Of a stretch of DNA of 64,000 nt, positions 1-29,558 are shown one piece after another. Under the pieces are notes generated by a model. The model worked only from the letters and a program-made list of their open reading frames with translations, did not search any database and was not told the DNA's origin. Within the stretch, counting starts at the first letter, position 1, and the number at the start of each line of letters is the position of its first letter. The stretch comes from Engraulis encrasicolus (taxonomy: Eukaryota > Chordata > Actinopteri > Clupeiformes > Engraulidae): contig NC_085876.1 in the NCBI RefSeq assembly GCF_034702125.1, positions 5,021,864 through 5,085,863 of the forward strand. The letters are read 5' to 3'. The translations under genes and the position numbers were made by a program.

Positions 1-28
1 ACACACACACACTCACACACACACACCC
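1..28. repeat. (AC)n microsatellite at the left edge
   Basis: CA dinucleotides with one interruption, cut by the window edge. Confidence 0.9.
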
Positions 29-404
29 TAGACCGTGTCTGTTTGATTCTGGCTGACCATAGCTGGTTCCTATGTGGTTCTGATCAGATCGGTTGTGGTT
101 CTGGTTTTGTGGTCTGTACACTGTGAGTGGCTAGTGTTGAAACGGTTTCAATTGTTTTACTCGTTTGAACATGTGATCTTCGTGTGAATAGTCCAATTAA
201 AAGAAACACACACACACTCACAAGAGAGAATGGCAGGGGTGGCCTATAGGAGGACAGTCAGTTTGGACAAAATGAGGCAAAACTAGCTTCTTAAATGGAT
301 ACTTCCAAGCATTGAATAAATACTTTTTAAAAGTGCCAAATGAGCCAGTCTTTTCAACGGTTCTTTGAAAGGAACTAGCCACTAAGATCGGGATATCCAT
401 AAAT

Positions 405-505
405 CCCTAGCCTGATTATCATGGACTTTCAAAACTCTTCGAGACATGGTCTGACCAAGAAAAGTTGTTGCGTCACTAGGAGGACTTGGCCTGGCTAATA
501 AATCC
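405..505 (+). repeat. Dispersed repeat, shortened copy of the 55558-55805 repeat
   Basis: GATTATCATGGACTTTCAAA, CTCTTCGAGACATGGTCTGA, GTTGCGTCACTAGGAGGAC and GGCCTGGCT match the element at 55558-55805 in order. The middle, about 130 bp, is missing here. Confidence 0.6.
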
Positions 506-2435
506 CATCTCTAGTAAATGCAGCTCTTAGCTAAGCATGTTGGAAAATGTGACAAGGACTCGCATTCAGCTAGCTGCCTGGCCTAGCAGCTACGCTAGCT
601 TTAGGAGTAAGTTGAGGCGAGTGTCAGTATATGAGTTAATGTGTCACAGCGTAGCAGCAAGTCACTGGTGTGAGTGTGTAGGGACGTTCCGTAAATATGG
701 TCCATAAGCACCTAATTTAACAGACTTTTGGGGAAAAAGAAATAAAATCTTTCCTATTAACCTACACTCCAATGTATCTAATATATCCATCTAAGCCAAC
801 CTTTCTTTTGCAGGAAGACCTTACAGTGAGTCAGATGTGCATGTGCCTTAACACTAGGACAGATTCACTGATTAGGAGTTTATTGATTAAGTTTAGTATG
901 CCTTTACTCTCAGCCTGCTTCGTGTACTTTACAAGAAGTGTGGAAAATATTCACTCTGTGCAGGAGAAGACCATGATGATGTTTCAGGCGTTGGGTATGT
1001 CTAATAATTTAAGGACTGTATCTGACAGCCGGCTGAGTTTGCCCACTGTACAGAGTAGATCCCACTGGTCTGGTGAAGAGACAAGGGAAGAAGACACATC
1101 TGTCTCTCACTGTCTCTGGTATTGTCCTATGGAGTTATGTCCAGTCTTTTGGCCCCCTCAATTTGTTCCATCATAGGCCTAGAGACTACAAGTCAGGCCA
1201 TACGGCCCTTGATTTTACCTTGTGTTGACTGGGTCTTCAATGGGCTTGGAGGGTCGAGAGGTTTGTCTCTTTGTGTTCCCACCTGCAGTGTCTTGTGTCA
1301 CCAGTAGGTTGCACCAAACATCATTGTGCTGGGGCCCAGGTTGGCATCTCTGATTGCTCTAGTTTTCTCTATCTCACAGACAAGACAGATCAACCGCCGG
1401 TTTGTTGATCTGAACCTTCATAAGACCAGCACAGCTCCGCAGCACGCAGCACTCTCTGGGTTAGCACTTTAGCAAGATGGCAGAAATAAGAAAAGAACAG
1501 AAAATACATTTAAGTGGATAATAAGCACAAAAAACGTACTCTCTTCCACTGTGAAGGACTATAGCCAAGAAGAGGATTCTTGGTGGAGACCGACTCTGAT
1601 TCCCTGGAATCAGATACCCCTCATCTCTCACACACACACAGACACACACCTTTAATTGCTCCACATCTCACACACATGCCTTTAATGGCTCGCTAACTCA
1701 CATTTCACACAATTTATACAACTTTTAGTCCTCACTCGCTCAGATACACACACCACATCTTATGTCCAGCCCAGAATACACTTTTAAACACTTTCCTTAA
1801 CATCCTCTCTTGCTATCACTGTCATGTAAGCCTGGTTGGTTCTGCAACCTGTTTTCTCACTTCTCTCCTCTCTCCACTCCATCTTTGTGCAAATGCATAC
1901 ACCATGTTTCTTCTGCTTGCCTTGAACATGTTGCTATTAAATGTACATTGCTGTGCGTGTGTGTATGTAGGCTATGTGCGTGTGTGATGGCAACAGCGGG
2001 ACAGCCCGGGTATGCTGGGGCTTTCTCTTCTTCAGCCCAGCAGAGCCTGAGGCCCAGGCCGCTTCACTAAAGAGACTCAATGGCGCCCCTTTAGGTAGGG
2101 CCCACATTTAACCCATCAGCAAAAAAGGACAAATAGAAAAACAAATAAGACTGAAAAGAAAAAAAAGGAAAAAGAAAATGGGGAAATGGAACAGACTTTT
2201 TCTCCTTTCTCTACTTACCTCTTTGTCTGGACTGTGCTCTCAAATGAACAAACAAAAGCAAAGACTGAGCCTCTCTGTCTCTTCTGAAGAAGACAGCAAC
2301 ACTTAAAAAAACACCTTAATTTGTTGTTAACTGCTTTGTATTTTGTTTTGTTTTGTTTTATAGCAATGATATATTTTGGTGTGTGTTTGTTTGTTAGCTC
2401 ACAGACTTGAGTGAGCTATACCAAGTCTATCTGAT
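506..2435. other. No recognisable gene
   Basis: AT-balanced flank. A 134-codon open stretch at 772-1176 (plus) has no recognisable domain and is probably chance. Short CA runs near 1630 and 1940 are the only simple repeats. Confidence 0.5.
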
Positions 2436-2439
2436 CTGG

Positions 2440-2980
2440 TTTTATGTAGGAGCTGGGTGGTAGCTAGCTGGAACACCTGTAGCGGAAGGCTAGGCTCATC
2501 CCTCAGCCACCTGACTAGAATAGGCTGTTAGCGCCATGGCTAGGCTAGTCCATTAGCACCATGGCAGGGCTGGGTCTTTAATGCTGAGATTAGGCTGTTA
2601 GCACTGAGGCAATGCTGAGACCATAGATAAAGGAAACTAGATGATGCATTGACTTCGCCTGTGTATTGGAACGATTGGTTGTATCTTGCCACCGCTATCT
2701 TTATTAGGTCCAATGTTGCTTGAAAGAACATCAGCAATTAGTGACAAGATTGATCTTTGATTTGAAAATCATCCTGTCAATGGCGGTTTCAACAGTGCGA
2801 AAAACATAGGTATCCCCTACCAAGATGGTTGTGCCAGAGGCTGGCCATGCCGAAAGTCTGAATGTGACATCTAGTGTTCTATATCTACGGGCTGAGGCAA
2901 GGCCAAAGCATTTAGTGCCAGGTCTATGCTGTTAGCACCAAGGCTAGCCCGTTAGCACAGAGGCTAGGCCGCTGTGCTGT
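2440..2980. repeat. Degenerate short-period repeat (GGCTGTTAGCRCC motif)
   Basis: Variants of AGGCTGTTAGCACCAAGGCTAG recur near 2523, 2550, 2592, 2928 and 2950, spaced irregularly. This looks like a decayed minisatellite. No coding signal. Confidence 0.5.
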
Positions 2981-4818
2981 CCTTTTGGGTTTCTGTATCA
3001 GGTCAGCCATAGGCCTACATGTAGATGGTTTAGGGGTGTAAGGTGTTTGTGAGGCTGAGCCCCAAGCTAGGGCAACGGTAGACGATTTTAGGGTACTAGG
3101 TTGTTTCTTGTTATGTAGCACTGCAGAGCTACTAGCTATGTATGCTAATAACCACACTGTGATGACGTTGACATCCCACACGGTAATACAAATAACACAC
3201 ACTCCTCTGCAACTAACGGAAGTATGTGAGTCATAGAACACTGAAAAATTACTGTGTAATTTAAATATGAGAATCCTTATCACACTTAGTTTTATTATGT
3301 ATATACAATCTATTACTACTCAGTTACTTGTATTAATATTATGGCTTGTTATGACCATTGTTGTTATTATAATATTGCTACTATTACTACTAGTATTATC
3401 ATTGCAATTAAATGTTATTTCAATTACGATCATGAATAATCTACTCTGTAGTTGACCTGAATGGGCGTTTCACATGTGAAGAGAATTTAATATATGGAGA
3501 CTTTTAATTAAATGCTGCTACTTAGAGTTTTTTGTAGGACGATCAGGGGTGACTATCCGAGAGGAGAGACACCAATCTCTGCCCTCACACTTGCATGCAA
3601 AGAAGAAATTAACAAAAAAAGACAAGAAGAGAGAAAGAATCAGCTTTTTTCACTGAAGACCAAAAGCGATCTTCCACTGCGATCCTGGACACGGAGGCCT
3701 GTCTGTCACCATAGAAACGGCCACCGGCCTGAGGAGGGCACACGATTGGCCCTCGCCGTGGTTACGAGCAGACAGGGCAGCGGAGATTGTACTCGCACTA
3801 TGGGATGGCGTCACAAGCTGAGATGAAACCTGTTTGCTGTACGGCCACTGTTTAGAGGTTCTCCCAGAAATGTGTATTGTAGCAAAAACATTGCCAACCA
3901 TACTATTTATTTGTTTATTTGTTTGTTTGTTTACTCTTTTTTCCTTCTCTTGTTTTCTTGGACTGCATCATATTTCAAGAGATTACACAGCAGAACTGCA
4001 AAAGCATCACACATTTTTGACTCTGTGTTCATATTTATTATTGTGTATTGTAGTGATATTTGTTCGCTCTTATTTTTTTTGCTATTTGACAACAGTGCCA
4101 AGGTGAAGGGAGGGAAGATCAATCTTTTTCTTTTGTTCCCGCCCCGACTCCGTCCTCTGTTCATCTCCCAGAATTCATAGCAATAGGGTAACCGCCATGA
4201 TGTAGGAGGTCATCTTTGACGACCTTTAACCCTGTGACAGCATCAGAGGCGGACGGAGCGGGACAGATTCCTTTTAGCACAGTGCTAACACACTCTCTGG
4301 CGTGTCTTTTTATTTTATTTTTTATTTTTTGGTCTCTTCTCTTCTCTGGCCATGGGTGTGTACAGCTAGTACAGGTGTGCGTGTGTGATGTGTGTGATGT
4401 GTGTGTGTGTGTGTGTGCGTGCCAGTGCACAGAAGCAAGAGAAGGCTCACTGTGATGTGGATTATTATCTTACACAGAATGTAACACTGTCGACGTTGTA
4501 AACATTTTCTAATTATTACAAAGCTATTTTAGCGAGTTTAAACTGTGTCCCTCTCCTTGATTTTGCCATGTTCATTTTATAGATGCCATTTATGATGTGT
4601 GAAAGGCAAGGGTGTGAGGGGATCAGCTGTGCTGGCTGAATCTCAATATTCCTCCCGCTTCATACCTGAGGGAAGGAAAATATCGTTCTTCATAAGGAAG
4701 TTCTTCCAGGAGTCAATGATCCCATTCATCATGTGCATGCTGTGCACATCTGCACAACGCACATGCACAGATTTCCGCAGCATGCACCATTACGAATGAG
4801 CCCATTATGACCTAAGGG
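2981..4818. other. No recognisable gene
   Basis: Unique-looking sequence with AT-rich runs (3300-3430) and a short GT microsatellite near 4378-4418. Open stretches here lack any domain I recognise. Confidence 0.5.
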
Positions 4819-5092
4819 GTGCATTCCAATATGCGGACTCCAGTACTTCACTTGTGCTTGTGGCCTTGCCTTGTGCTGATGCCCCGCCTCCGTGGAGAAA
4901 ACAATTAAGTTTCCCTGCTGTCAGCCAAGCCACAGCAACTTTTGGGGGACCGTTATTAATTCATCAACCCAATTGCAAATAAAAAAATTACATTAGAATT
5001 GTGCTTTTGCAAAATATTGATAATTTTCTGTCGTCAGTGATGTCAAGTGAGGCAAGTGAGCAAGGGAGGACGGGAGTCCACATACATGCACA
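4819..5092. mobile_element. MITE, family A copy 1 (degenerate)
   Basis: Ends GTGCATTCCAATATGCGGAC and the inverse GTCCACATACATGCAC. The interior (GTGGAGAAAACAATTAAGTT, CTGTCAGCCAAGCCACA, CAATTGCAAAT) matches the elements at 51771-52052 and 52086-52351. Confidence 0.7.
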
Positions 5093-5862
5093 TCAGTGGC
5101 GTGAAAAGCTCATTTTGCAGGGATCTGGCAGTGGTCTTCCAGTGCTTCTTCATACAGGAAAGGAGAGACTGATCTTGCTGCTGAGTTGTAAACCGTCATA
5201 TGGACTCCTCCACGTCCCTTGGTTTACTGGCATTTCTCCTGGCATCTCCTCTAGTTCTATGCTCTGCAGGGTCTGTAGGGAATTTGGAAAGCCTCTCTGA
5301 CAGTGGCCCTGCCCTCGGTACACCACACAGGATACAGACGCTTTACTTAGCCCCACTGTGTGTCCTACAGTATTTAAAAAATTGCCTGTGGCGTAAAATC
5401 TCAATGCAGTGCAAACCTGCAGCAGAGCTGGGATGCTGTGGCTTCTCGCTGTTGTAGGCCCAAGTGCTTCTCCCAGTTCATCTGTTAGCATAAGGATGGC
5501 TTCTCGACTTAATCTGAACCGTCCTCATTGTAAACCTCCATTGGGTTATTCCGTCCCTGAAAACTCTTTCCCGTCTCACTGCTCTCTCCATTAATTCAGC
5601 AAACCACAGATTTTATGCCATCTCTCCCTTTGTTTGTTGCAACTTTGTCTGTTATGTATGTTGTTACCATGGTGATACAGCCATCAGACCCATGTTAGAC
5701 TGGGGGGAGGGTGTCTTAATTTTTAAGTCTAAAATTAGGCTTAAAAAATAAGTCTTAACTTTTGGGAAACTGTCTTACTTGCATTAGACTGGTCAATAAA
5801 GCATCTTAAAACTAATCTTAATCCATAGACCAGTCTAAACTACTTTAGTGAAACCGGCCCCT
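5093..5862. other. No recognisable gene
   Basis: A segment near 5720-5840 repeats TTAAGTCT/TTAGACT-like words, probably an old palindromic repeat. No coding signal recognised. Confidence 0.4.
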
Positions 5863-6380
5863 GATCTCCAAAATTCTGTGCTCCTGGACACGGATGTTAA
5901 GGACACGAAATCCGTGTCCAGGAGCATGGATTCTGCTAAAATTCCGTGTGATGGGCACACGTAAGTGCTTTCTATATTCCCACAGCACTGTGTTAACTCT
6001 ATCATTAGAAAATACATACAAAATGCTAATCCTAAACAAAATAATGCTACAGCAATTTAGGTTGTGCCCTTACCAAAACATTCCCTAACCTTAATCTGTC
6101 ATTAAAGATATATTTTTGAGAAATACTTTTTCCAGTTAGTTGATAGACTATCAAATTCATATAATGCATGAAAGAATACTAGCTCTGCCCAGACCAAAAC
6201 AATTCCTAACCCTAACCTGTCAGTAAGAAATGTTTTTTTGAGAAAAAATATTTGATATTAGAAAAATCCTGAGAAAACACAAGACTGTGGAAACATAGTG
6301 CTGTGGTAGTATAGAGAGAGCACTTCTGTGTCCATCACGGAAAACAATTCCGTGTCCAGGAGCACAGAATGCTGGAGATC
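5863..6380. mobile_element. MITE with about 35-bp inverted ends
   Basis: The left end GATCTCCAAAATTCTGTGCT, then CCTGGACACGGA, is inverted at the right end (TCCGTGTCCAGGAGCACAGA to TGGAGATC). The left arm also holds its own hairpin (TGCTCCTGGACACGGA against TCCGTGTCCAGGAGCA). No transposase. Confidence 0.7.
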
Positions 6381-6407
6381 ATGTTGGCTGGTGAGCATAG
6401 TAAAATT

Positions 6408-7014
6408 GGCGGTTCTAGAAGGGGGGCCCGGGGTGGGTCACGGCCCCTGCACTTAACTAGCCTGGTCCTGACCATCCCATAATACTACCATTTCATTTCG
6501 TATTTATGGTCTGGCATTTGTTTGCTCTGAAGCGATTGTAGGAAGCAGGAAGTTTGCACTCAGTTATGGTTTGAAATTATTGGACACCTCTCACCCAATC
6601 GCTGGCAGTTACTCAACAACAACATAGCGCAGACCAATGGCTCTGGCGCAGATGTGTAGTCATTGTCACGAGCATCCTCCCCCTTTCGTCCCCATGTGGG
6701 GGGCGTATTCGATTATTGGCTGTTTTCTGGGGGGGGAGTTGCGATCAAAATTCTACTGCTCCAGACACTCCACAGAGAAGCACGGCCAGACTATAGTTAC
6801 TGGAGCCAATCCTTTGGCGGAAGTACGTAGGATGGCTCGCGAGGCTAGCACTTAACAGTCAAAGGTCAAAATATTTTTTTTTACTGAAATATGTAGATAT
6901 AAAGTGCAATATATAAAATAGAATATTGAACCTGTTTTTTCATTAAATATGCCCCCCTAAAAAACACATTGGACCAACCTCGCTCCCCCTGGCAATTTTG
7001 GTTTAGAACCACCA
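6408..7014. mobile_element. hAT-like non-autonomous element
   Basis: Ends GGCGGTTCTAGA and, inverted, GGTGGTTCTAAACC are of the CAGyGGTTCTA type common to fish hAT elements. The interior word GGCGGAAGTACGTAGGATGG recurs as GGCGGAAATACGTAGGATGG at 18157. Confidence 0.5.
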
Positions 7015-7311
7015 CCTCATAGCAAACCTTGCAACAGCACACATAAAAATTGAAGTGCCATCTTGAATGAGTACCACCAGCTGAGCAAATTCAATGGGTG
7101 ATAGACATTGTCTCACGGTACCTACTGTACTATGGGGGTATGAAACGGGAACAAAAAATCTGCCCGAAATGACGAAAAAGAGAGATGGTCCATGGAATCC
7201 ATCTGCAAAATGATTCTATTTTTGGGATGTTTTTTGGTTATTACCTCTAACAACAATAAGCAAAATGGATGCACAAAGAGTGTTGTTTTCTTATGGGACA
7301 GGCTGATATCA

Positions 7312-7600
7312 AGTGAAAGTGAAAAGTGAAAGCCCAACTGGGATACTGCAATTCCTGTGACAAGGCACTCCTCAGCACACAAATGCACAGCACACTTCAC
7401 ACAATGAAATTGCATTTATGCCTCACCCGTGCAAGGGGGCAGCCCCCAATGGCACTCAAAAGGGAGAAGTGCGGCGGGACGGTACCATCAGAGCTTCAAG
7501 GAGTATTATCCAGTCTCTGTGGTACCATGCTCAGGTTACCTCCTCAATCATGGAGGAGGATGGGGAAGAGCACTGGTCAAGTATGGTTGACTTGAAGTTC
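7312..7600 (-). repeat. tRNA-derived SINE, family S1 (truncated, minus strand)
   Basis: Matches the body and tail of the SINE at 60890-61224: AAATTGCATTTATGCCTCAC, CGTGCAAGGGGGCAGCCCCC, GGTACCATGCTCAGG, and TCAATCATGGAGGAGGATGG. The tRNA-like head is missing. Confidence 0.75.
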
Positions 7601-7649
7601 CATTGCTTTGTTTTGGGGTTTCCTTCATTCATTTGAGCTGTCTATTACA

Positions 7650-8225
7650 ATAAATAATAATAATAATAACTTGGTTTTATATAGCGCCTTTCAAGGAACC
7701 CAAGGTCGCTTTACATTGGGGTGGGGGGTGAAGGGGCAGGGGAAGGGCCAGTGAAGTTAAAGTCCATATGCCTCTGTGAAAAGATGGGATTTAAGGTGCT
7801 TCTTGAATGTAACCAGTGTGGGGGCCTGGCGTACGTTGGGAGGTAGACTGTTCCAGAGCGTGGGGGCAGCAACACAGAAAGCTCTGTCACCAACAGTACA
7901 AAGTCTTGCTCAGAGGATGATAAGATTGTCCTTTTCAGAAGACCGCAGAGACCTAGACTGGGAGTGGGGTTGGAGGGGTTCGGAGAAGTACTGAGGAGCA
8001 AGAGAGTGAAGTGATTTGTATGGAGAGTTTTGTACTCAATACGGGACTTCACTGGGAGCCAGTGAAGCCGTCTGAGTGTGGGAGTGATGTGTTGCCACCG
8101 CTTTGTGCGAGATATAATTCTGGCAGCTGAATTCTTAACATACTGTGGTAGTCGGTCCAAGGCTTTGTTGGGTAGGCCATCCAGTACCCTACATACACTA
8201 TGGTCCATCTTGGTTACCACATTGA
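7650..8225 (-). mobile_element. Fossil 3' end of an L2/CR1-like LINE
   Basis: On the minus strand a run reads LPNKALDRLPQYVKNSAARI followed by HITPTLRRLHWLPVKSRIEY, the conserved C-terminal end of L2/CR1-clade reverse transcriptases. A tail with AAGCGACCTTGGGTTCC and GCGCTATATAAAACCAAG follows toward 7660. The frame is degenerate and the 5' part is absent, as usual for truncated LINE copies. Confidence 0.7.
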
Positions 8226-10565
8226 AAATCTTTGGCTCAGCGTCATCAAGAAAATGTCAAACATGGTCAGAGAGACAGGTCTGCTGCTGGAGAAGCAAAG
8301 CTGCATGGCCCATTGATATCATACAAGCCTGACAACACTTTTTTTTTATTCTGGCCATTCACCACTGGCTCTGTGTGATTAGTACAATACCTTCCTCCAG
8401 CCATTTCCTCCAGTCTTGTGCCTCGAGGTTCAACATCATGGATGATGTCATGTCAGTGTGATGCATTTTTTATTCAATTGTAGGGTGCATCAAACAGCCC
8501 AACTGTTGAAAATCCACTCTGCTTTTGCAGTATTGTTCCTTGGTACTACCATAACTTCCTTGTAAAATCTCCACAGGAGGAGGGGTGAGGATCAGAGAGA
8601 AATAACTGGAGGAATGTGTTCAAATGTAGTCATCCATAATAATGATCCATACACATTTACACACCACATAGGCTACTGACCGTTACATAGCTCTACAATC
8701 ACAAAAATAAAATGGTATTGGTTCAATAGTCAAAACTGTAACGGACCTAAGCCATAATGTTAAAAGCTGTATAGTAACCTGGAACCTTTATGGGAAGATA
8801 AGGTAGGAAGGTAAATGATTAAGGTTCTCTATATGAAATTGGGTGGGACAATTCTCCTCCCCTTCCCTTTAGATGCTGGTTACACTTATGCAGATATTTT
8901 TAAATCCATTAACGTGTGAACACGATATATACGATGAATATACAAACTCCATTGATGCAGGTGCGTTTTAGGGATTTTTTTTAAAAAAGTGTAGAAGTAT
9001 AACTTTTACCTTCACTTTATTCCTATTCCCAATGACAGTCAGGAGTGGGCATTTGAGACAGAAGCAATATTAGCTTAAGACACAGGGAAGGCAAATAGCA
9101 TGATACAGATGAGGAGAGACGCAAATGAATGAAAGTTATAAGACAATTTAATTATAACTGCAAGGTAACATTACATTTAACTCAAGGCTATTGTAGGTTA
9201 CATAGGATACAGTGAAATCAAACACAGCTTACCCAAGACAGATAGACAGAGAGAGAAAGAAAGAAAGAGGGAGAGAGGGAGAGAAAGACAGAGTTTGGAG
9301 CCCTTCAGAGGTAGGACGTGACTCCTAAAGGAATCTCTAAGGTGAGCTTATATACTGCAACCCCCCCACACCAAAAGGGTCCTTTTGTCTTGCAGGGTTA
9401 GTGACACCCGACCCCAGGGATTTGAAAATAAAATTTTCAAAACTAATTTTCAAAAGTGTCCACATACAGGTCAGCAGCTACTTAGCCCCGATTGCTCGGC
9501 TGCTGCATATGTTAAGTGTTCAGGCAGTCTGTGGCACCAGTGCCTCCTTATGGTCATGACAAGTACAACAACTTGAGTTCAAACCGCCAATCACACTCAT
9601 CACTGTTGAGCAGTGATGGGGAAACCTATATTCAGATGCTACAATACTGTGCCACAATTGCACTGACTGGACAGGTAAAACCAGGTCATTTGGAAGACTG
9701 TATGTGGCACTGGATTTTAGCTGAATCGAGGTTATCCATTTAACTGAATCCAGGCTACTCATCACTGCTATTGGATCTCAAATCATTTCCTTTTGATAGA
9801 CCTTGTACATGAGATTGAAAAAAGAAAGAAAAACACCAACAGACACAAGATATAGATGTAATAAAAAGTTTAATATCGAGTAAAAACAAAAAAAATACTT
9901 GTACACATCACATTGGGGCAAACACACCCTGGCCTCTTCTGAGTAGAGGAGTACAAAATAGTGTAAAGTAGAATTGCAACACTAGTAGTTGCACCTATGT
10001 AACTTCATACTGTTAGTGTTGCAGTTACACCCCTAACAGTACTTCTACATCTACTTTATACACCTCTACTTCCGAGCCTGAGGGGATACAAAAAGGACCA
10101 ACCAAAAGGAACCAATCATGATCAAGCCTTTGCCCAAGGCCCTTCGCTCGGATTGGGTGAAGACATTTGTGGGGGTGAGGGTAAGGGCAGGTTTCCGGAT
10201 AAACAGAGCACCTCTTTAAATAAAAAAAATGGCTGCCAAATAAAATGATTTCTGGGTCACCTAGAAGAAAGGGAAAGACAAAGAAGAGAAGGAAATGTGT
10301 TTTTTGAGTGATCTGTATTTCGCTCTGACCGAGAAAAAGTCCATCAGTGAGAGTTTGCAACAAAGCAATCTGTCATACACAGTAACCTTTAGCGGAGTAC
10401 AATTAACATTTAGAAATTCTGCAGGCTGCTCTGCCATGCGTGGCAGCAGTGTGTGAGGAAGAGGCTTAAAACTAAGCAAACAACGCTAAAGAAGCATCTG
10501 CACATAAGGCAGTACCCTCATTCAGTCTTGTGTACTACACATTAGGACCTGATAAGTTTGATAGC
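8226..10565. other. No recognisable gene
   Basis: Flank with a purine-rich run at 9240-9300 (GAGAGAAAGAAAGAAAGAGG). Open stretches near 9385-9765 and 10025-10479 have no domain I recognise. Confidence 0.5.
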
Positions 10566-10569
10566 AAGA

Positions 10570-10745
10570 TATGTTTCCGTTTCAGTTTGGTTTATTTGAT
10601 AGGGACAGATACACATCATGTAGGCTATGCAAGCCCAACAGAATAGTATCATAGCATTTATAGCCTTGGCTAATTCCCAATGCCCGTCCCTAGAAGGGCT
10701 TTTAAAATAAAATATAAAAAATATGGGTTCCGTCATGTTTTATTT
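10570..10745. repeat. Probable dispersed retroelement fragment
   Basis: TTTGGTTTATTTGATAGGGA, CAGATACACATCATG and TGCCCGTCCCTAGAAGGGCT resemble a widespread fish interspersed repeat tail. Identification is from memory of similar sequence and weak. Confidence 0.35.
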
Positions 10746-11130
10746 GACAGTTTCTAAATGAGAGGGGGAAATTGCAATCACAAAACGCTATTGAATCTAA
10801 GAGAACTCAGTGGGCGTAAATGTGCTTAATAGTGGAGAACACCTTAATATAAACCAATAATGCGGTAGTAGATATTACGGTATTTAAGTTTTTAGCCCTA
10901 AATGCGAAAGGGACATCGAGAACCCAATTCACCAGCACATCAGGTCTTGAAATGTCCATGTGGGCATTATGTACATTTATGTAAGCTACTTGACACCTTC
11001 ATTTCCACACCGAGATTTAATAAATAGACAAGGGACAAAACATTTCTAAATGATCACACGATGCATGTTGGTTAACACTTAATATGCCACATGTATAGCT
11101 TGGTGGCATTTATAAATGCCTGCATGAATA

Positions 11131-11904
11131 CAGGTCCTTCTCAAATAATTAGCATATTGTGTTAAAGTTAATTTTTTCCCCATAATGTAATGATAAAAAA
11201 AAAAAAACGTTCATATGTTTTAGATTTATTGCACACCAACTGAAATATTTCAGGTCTTGTATTGTTTTAATATTGATGATTTTGGCATACAGCTCATGAA
11301 AACCCAAAATTCCTACCCCATAGATTTCTATACCACGGTTAGGTATTTTGGTGGTTAGGGAAATTCTAAATCACCAGACAGAACATTCCATTGACTTTCA
11401 ATGGGGTTTTATTTCTGGCAAATTTATGGGGTATAATGAAGAGGGAAGTGTGGGTCACCAGATCAAAGAACAAAAAACAGCTGACAGCTAAGCATCAATG
11501 ATATCTGGGCTACCATAACCCTCATGCAATGCCACTGCCATTGACTTCAATGTTAAAACACAGTCAGGTCAGTAGTCTAACCCATGACAGCGGTTTTGAG
11601 TAATGAACCAGGCTGAAACTTTTTAAAGCCTCAGGACGCCTTTACCAGTGTTTAGAGTTAATTCGTTGATTCAGAGGATTAGGTGAATAGCTTGTTTAGA
11701 CAACCTTTACATGATATGCTATTTTTTTTAGATAGGAATTTTGGGTTTTCATGAGCTGTATGCCAAAATCATCACTATTAAAACAATACAATACCTGACA
11801 TATTTCAGTTGGTGTGCAATGAATCTAAAACATATGAAAGTTTATTTTTAGCATCATTACATTATGGGGAAAAAATGAACTATGAATTATTTGAGAAGGA
11901 CCTG
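11131..11904. mobile_element. Tc1/mariner-type MITE with about 190-bp inverted repeats
   Basis: Flanked by TA on both sides. The left arm starts CAGGTCCTTCTCAAATAATT and runs through ATTTTGGCATACAGCTCATG and AAAACCCAAAATTCCTA. The right arm (11720-11904) is its inverse. The interior holds no transposase. It resembles a long-TIR Tc1 family widespread in fish. Confidence 0.85.
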
Positions 11905-13002
11905 TACAGGTTCAGATGCTAACAAAGGTGAGGTGGGTTGTTCCTAACACACAACAGGGTTTAGGCATTAAAAGTCAGAATGTGTTTGTGCACTCATTTG
12001 TGTGGGCAGTGTATGTGTACGAGTCTTCGATATAAAAAGGCTTCATTGTGTTTTGAGTGTGTGTTGTGTGAGGGAGGGGGAAGAAATGGTGCAAAGACAT
12101 GATCAAAGAACACCTCAGAAAGTGCCGCTTAAAAAGCTGCTCTCAGAAAAGGGTGGTCTATGAGGGGACAACACAGCAAGAAAAAAAAAAAGTGCCGCGG
12201 AAAGAAAAAGGCTTCTGAGGAAGAAGAATCCCACCATCAACACGGCTCCCCAAACATCAATTTACATATGCCACCACTGCAATAGAGTTGCGGATCATGT
12301 ATTAGACTCGACCAGACCCTCTGTCATCGGCCATCACTTGTAGTGAGTATAGAGTTCTTCAGCGGAAGCGGAAGCATGTAGTAGATTGTAGTCTTTCATG
12401 TTAGCATTTAAGGACGTCCTGGTTCCTATCGGCTTCCGGCCTCCATTGGGAATGAATAGGGGTAAATTTCAAATAAGCTCCGAGTGCAAGCACGCGCTTA
12501 GCGAACCCCCGCAAACTGTCGAGGGTGTTAAAAATAGGCTGTAGGTATGACATGGTTGATCATTTTGTGTCAAACTTCGACATAAATACGATGTTGCGTC
12601 CATATGCTAAACCCGGAAGCTTTTGGCGACTACAGAAACGGCGCCAGTATCTAACGGCATGTACGTGCGGAAGGTTGTACCCATGGCAACCAAAGGAAAG
12701 TATGTAGTTCGGAAGTTTTAATGATCAGAAAGGGGTTAGCAATATTGAATTATAATCGTCATGATTTAACATGTGAATACACCAACATGATGATACGATC
12801 CGTTCCACTAATGAGAAAGGGATGCGGGGACACGCTAATGTTCGTTGTTGCCGTGCAACTTATATTTTTGCCAAACCTGAATCTCTATGGCGTTTTGCAA
12901 TGTAAAAAATCGCCAGGGAACCGGTAGTCCAAACGCCGCATACAAGTTGACGTCAACGCTGAAGAGCTCTATTGCCCTCCTTACAGTGTGTGTGTGTGTG
13001 TG
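11905..13002. other. No recognisable gene; possible ILF2 3' UTR
   Basis: If ILF2 has a usual-length 3' UTR it extends into this stretch. A candidate ATTAAA on the minus strand lies near 12717-12722. A block at 12410-12960 is richer in CpG than its surroundings and may be an old element, but I could not define ends. Confidence 0.35.
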
Positions 13003-13130
13003 TGGTCCATATAAAAGGTCATCACTCCTGAGTCTCATCCTCTCCCTTTCCTCCCCTCCCCTAGTGTGTGTATGTTATGTCTTAAATATAAAGGCTTATC
13101 TTCACTCCTGAGTCTCCATGCTCTCGTCCT
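13003..13130 (-). repeat. Tandem decayed copies of the ILF2 stop-codon segment
   Basis: The real ILF2 end (stop 13223-13221) lies in a block reading TAAAGGATCATCTTCACTCC then TGAGTCTCCATGCTCTCGTC on the plus strand. Very similar blocks recur near 13086-13131 and, shorter, near 13009-13040. Each contains the antisense of SMETQE plus stop, and they are separated by GT-rich stretches. They lie just downstream of the stop, within the likely 3' UTR, so the protein is unaffected. Confidence 0.8.
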
Positions 13131-13220
13131 CTCCCTCATGTGTATATGCGTGTGTATATGCGTGTGTGTGTGTGTCCGTGTGTGTGTGTCCGTGTGTGTC
13201 TTACATATAAAGGATCATCT

Positions 13221-29553
<16,333 letters not shown>

Positions 29554-29558
<5 letters not shown>

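Noticed and set aside
772..1176. 134-codon plus-strand open frame
   Set aside because: No domain, no splice or start context worth reporting, composition like surrounding DNA.
12945..12958. Second CRE-like TGACGTCA near 12949
   Set aside because: No promoter or gene start nearby on either strand.
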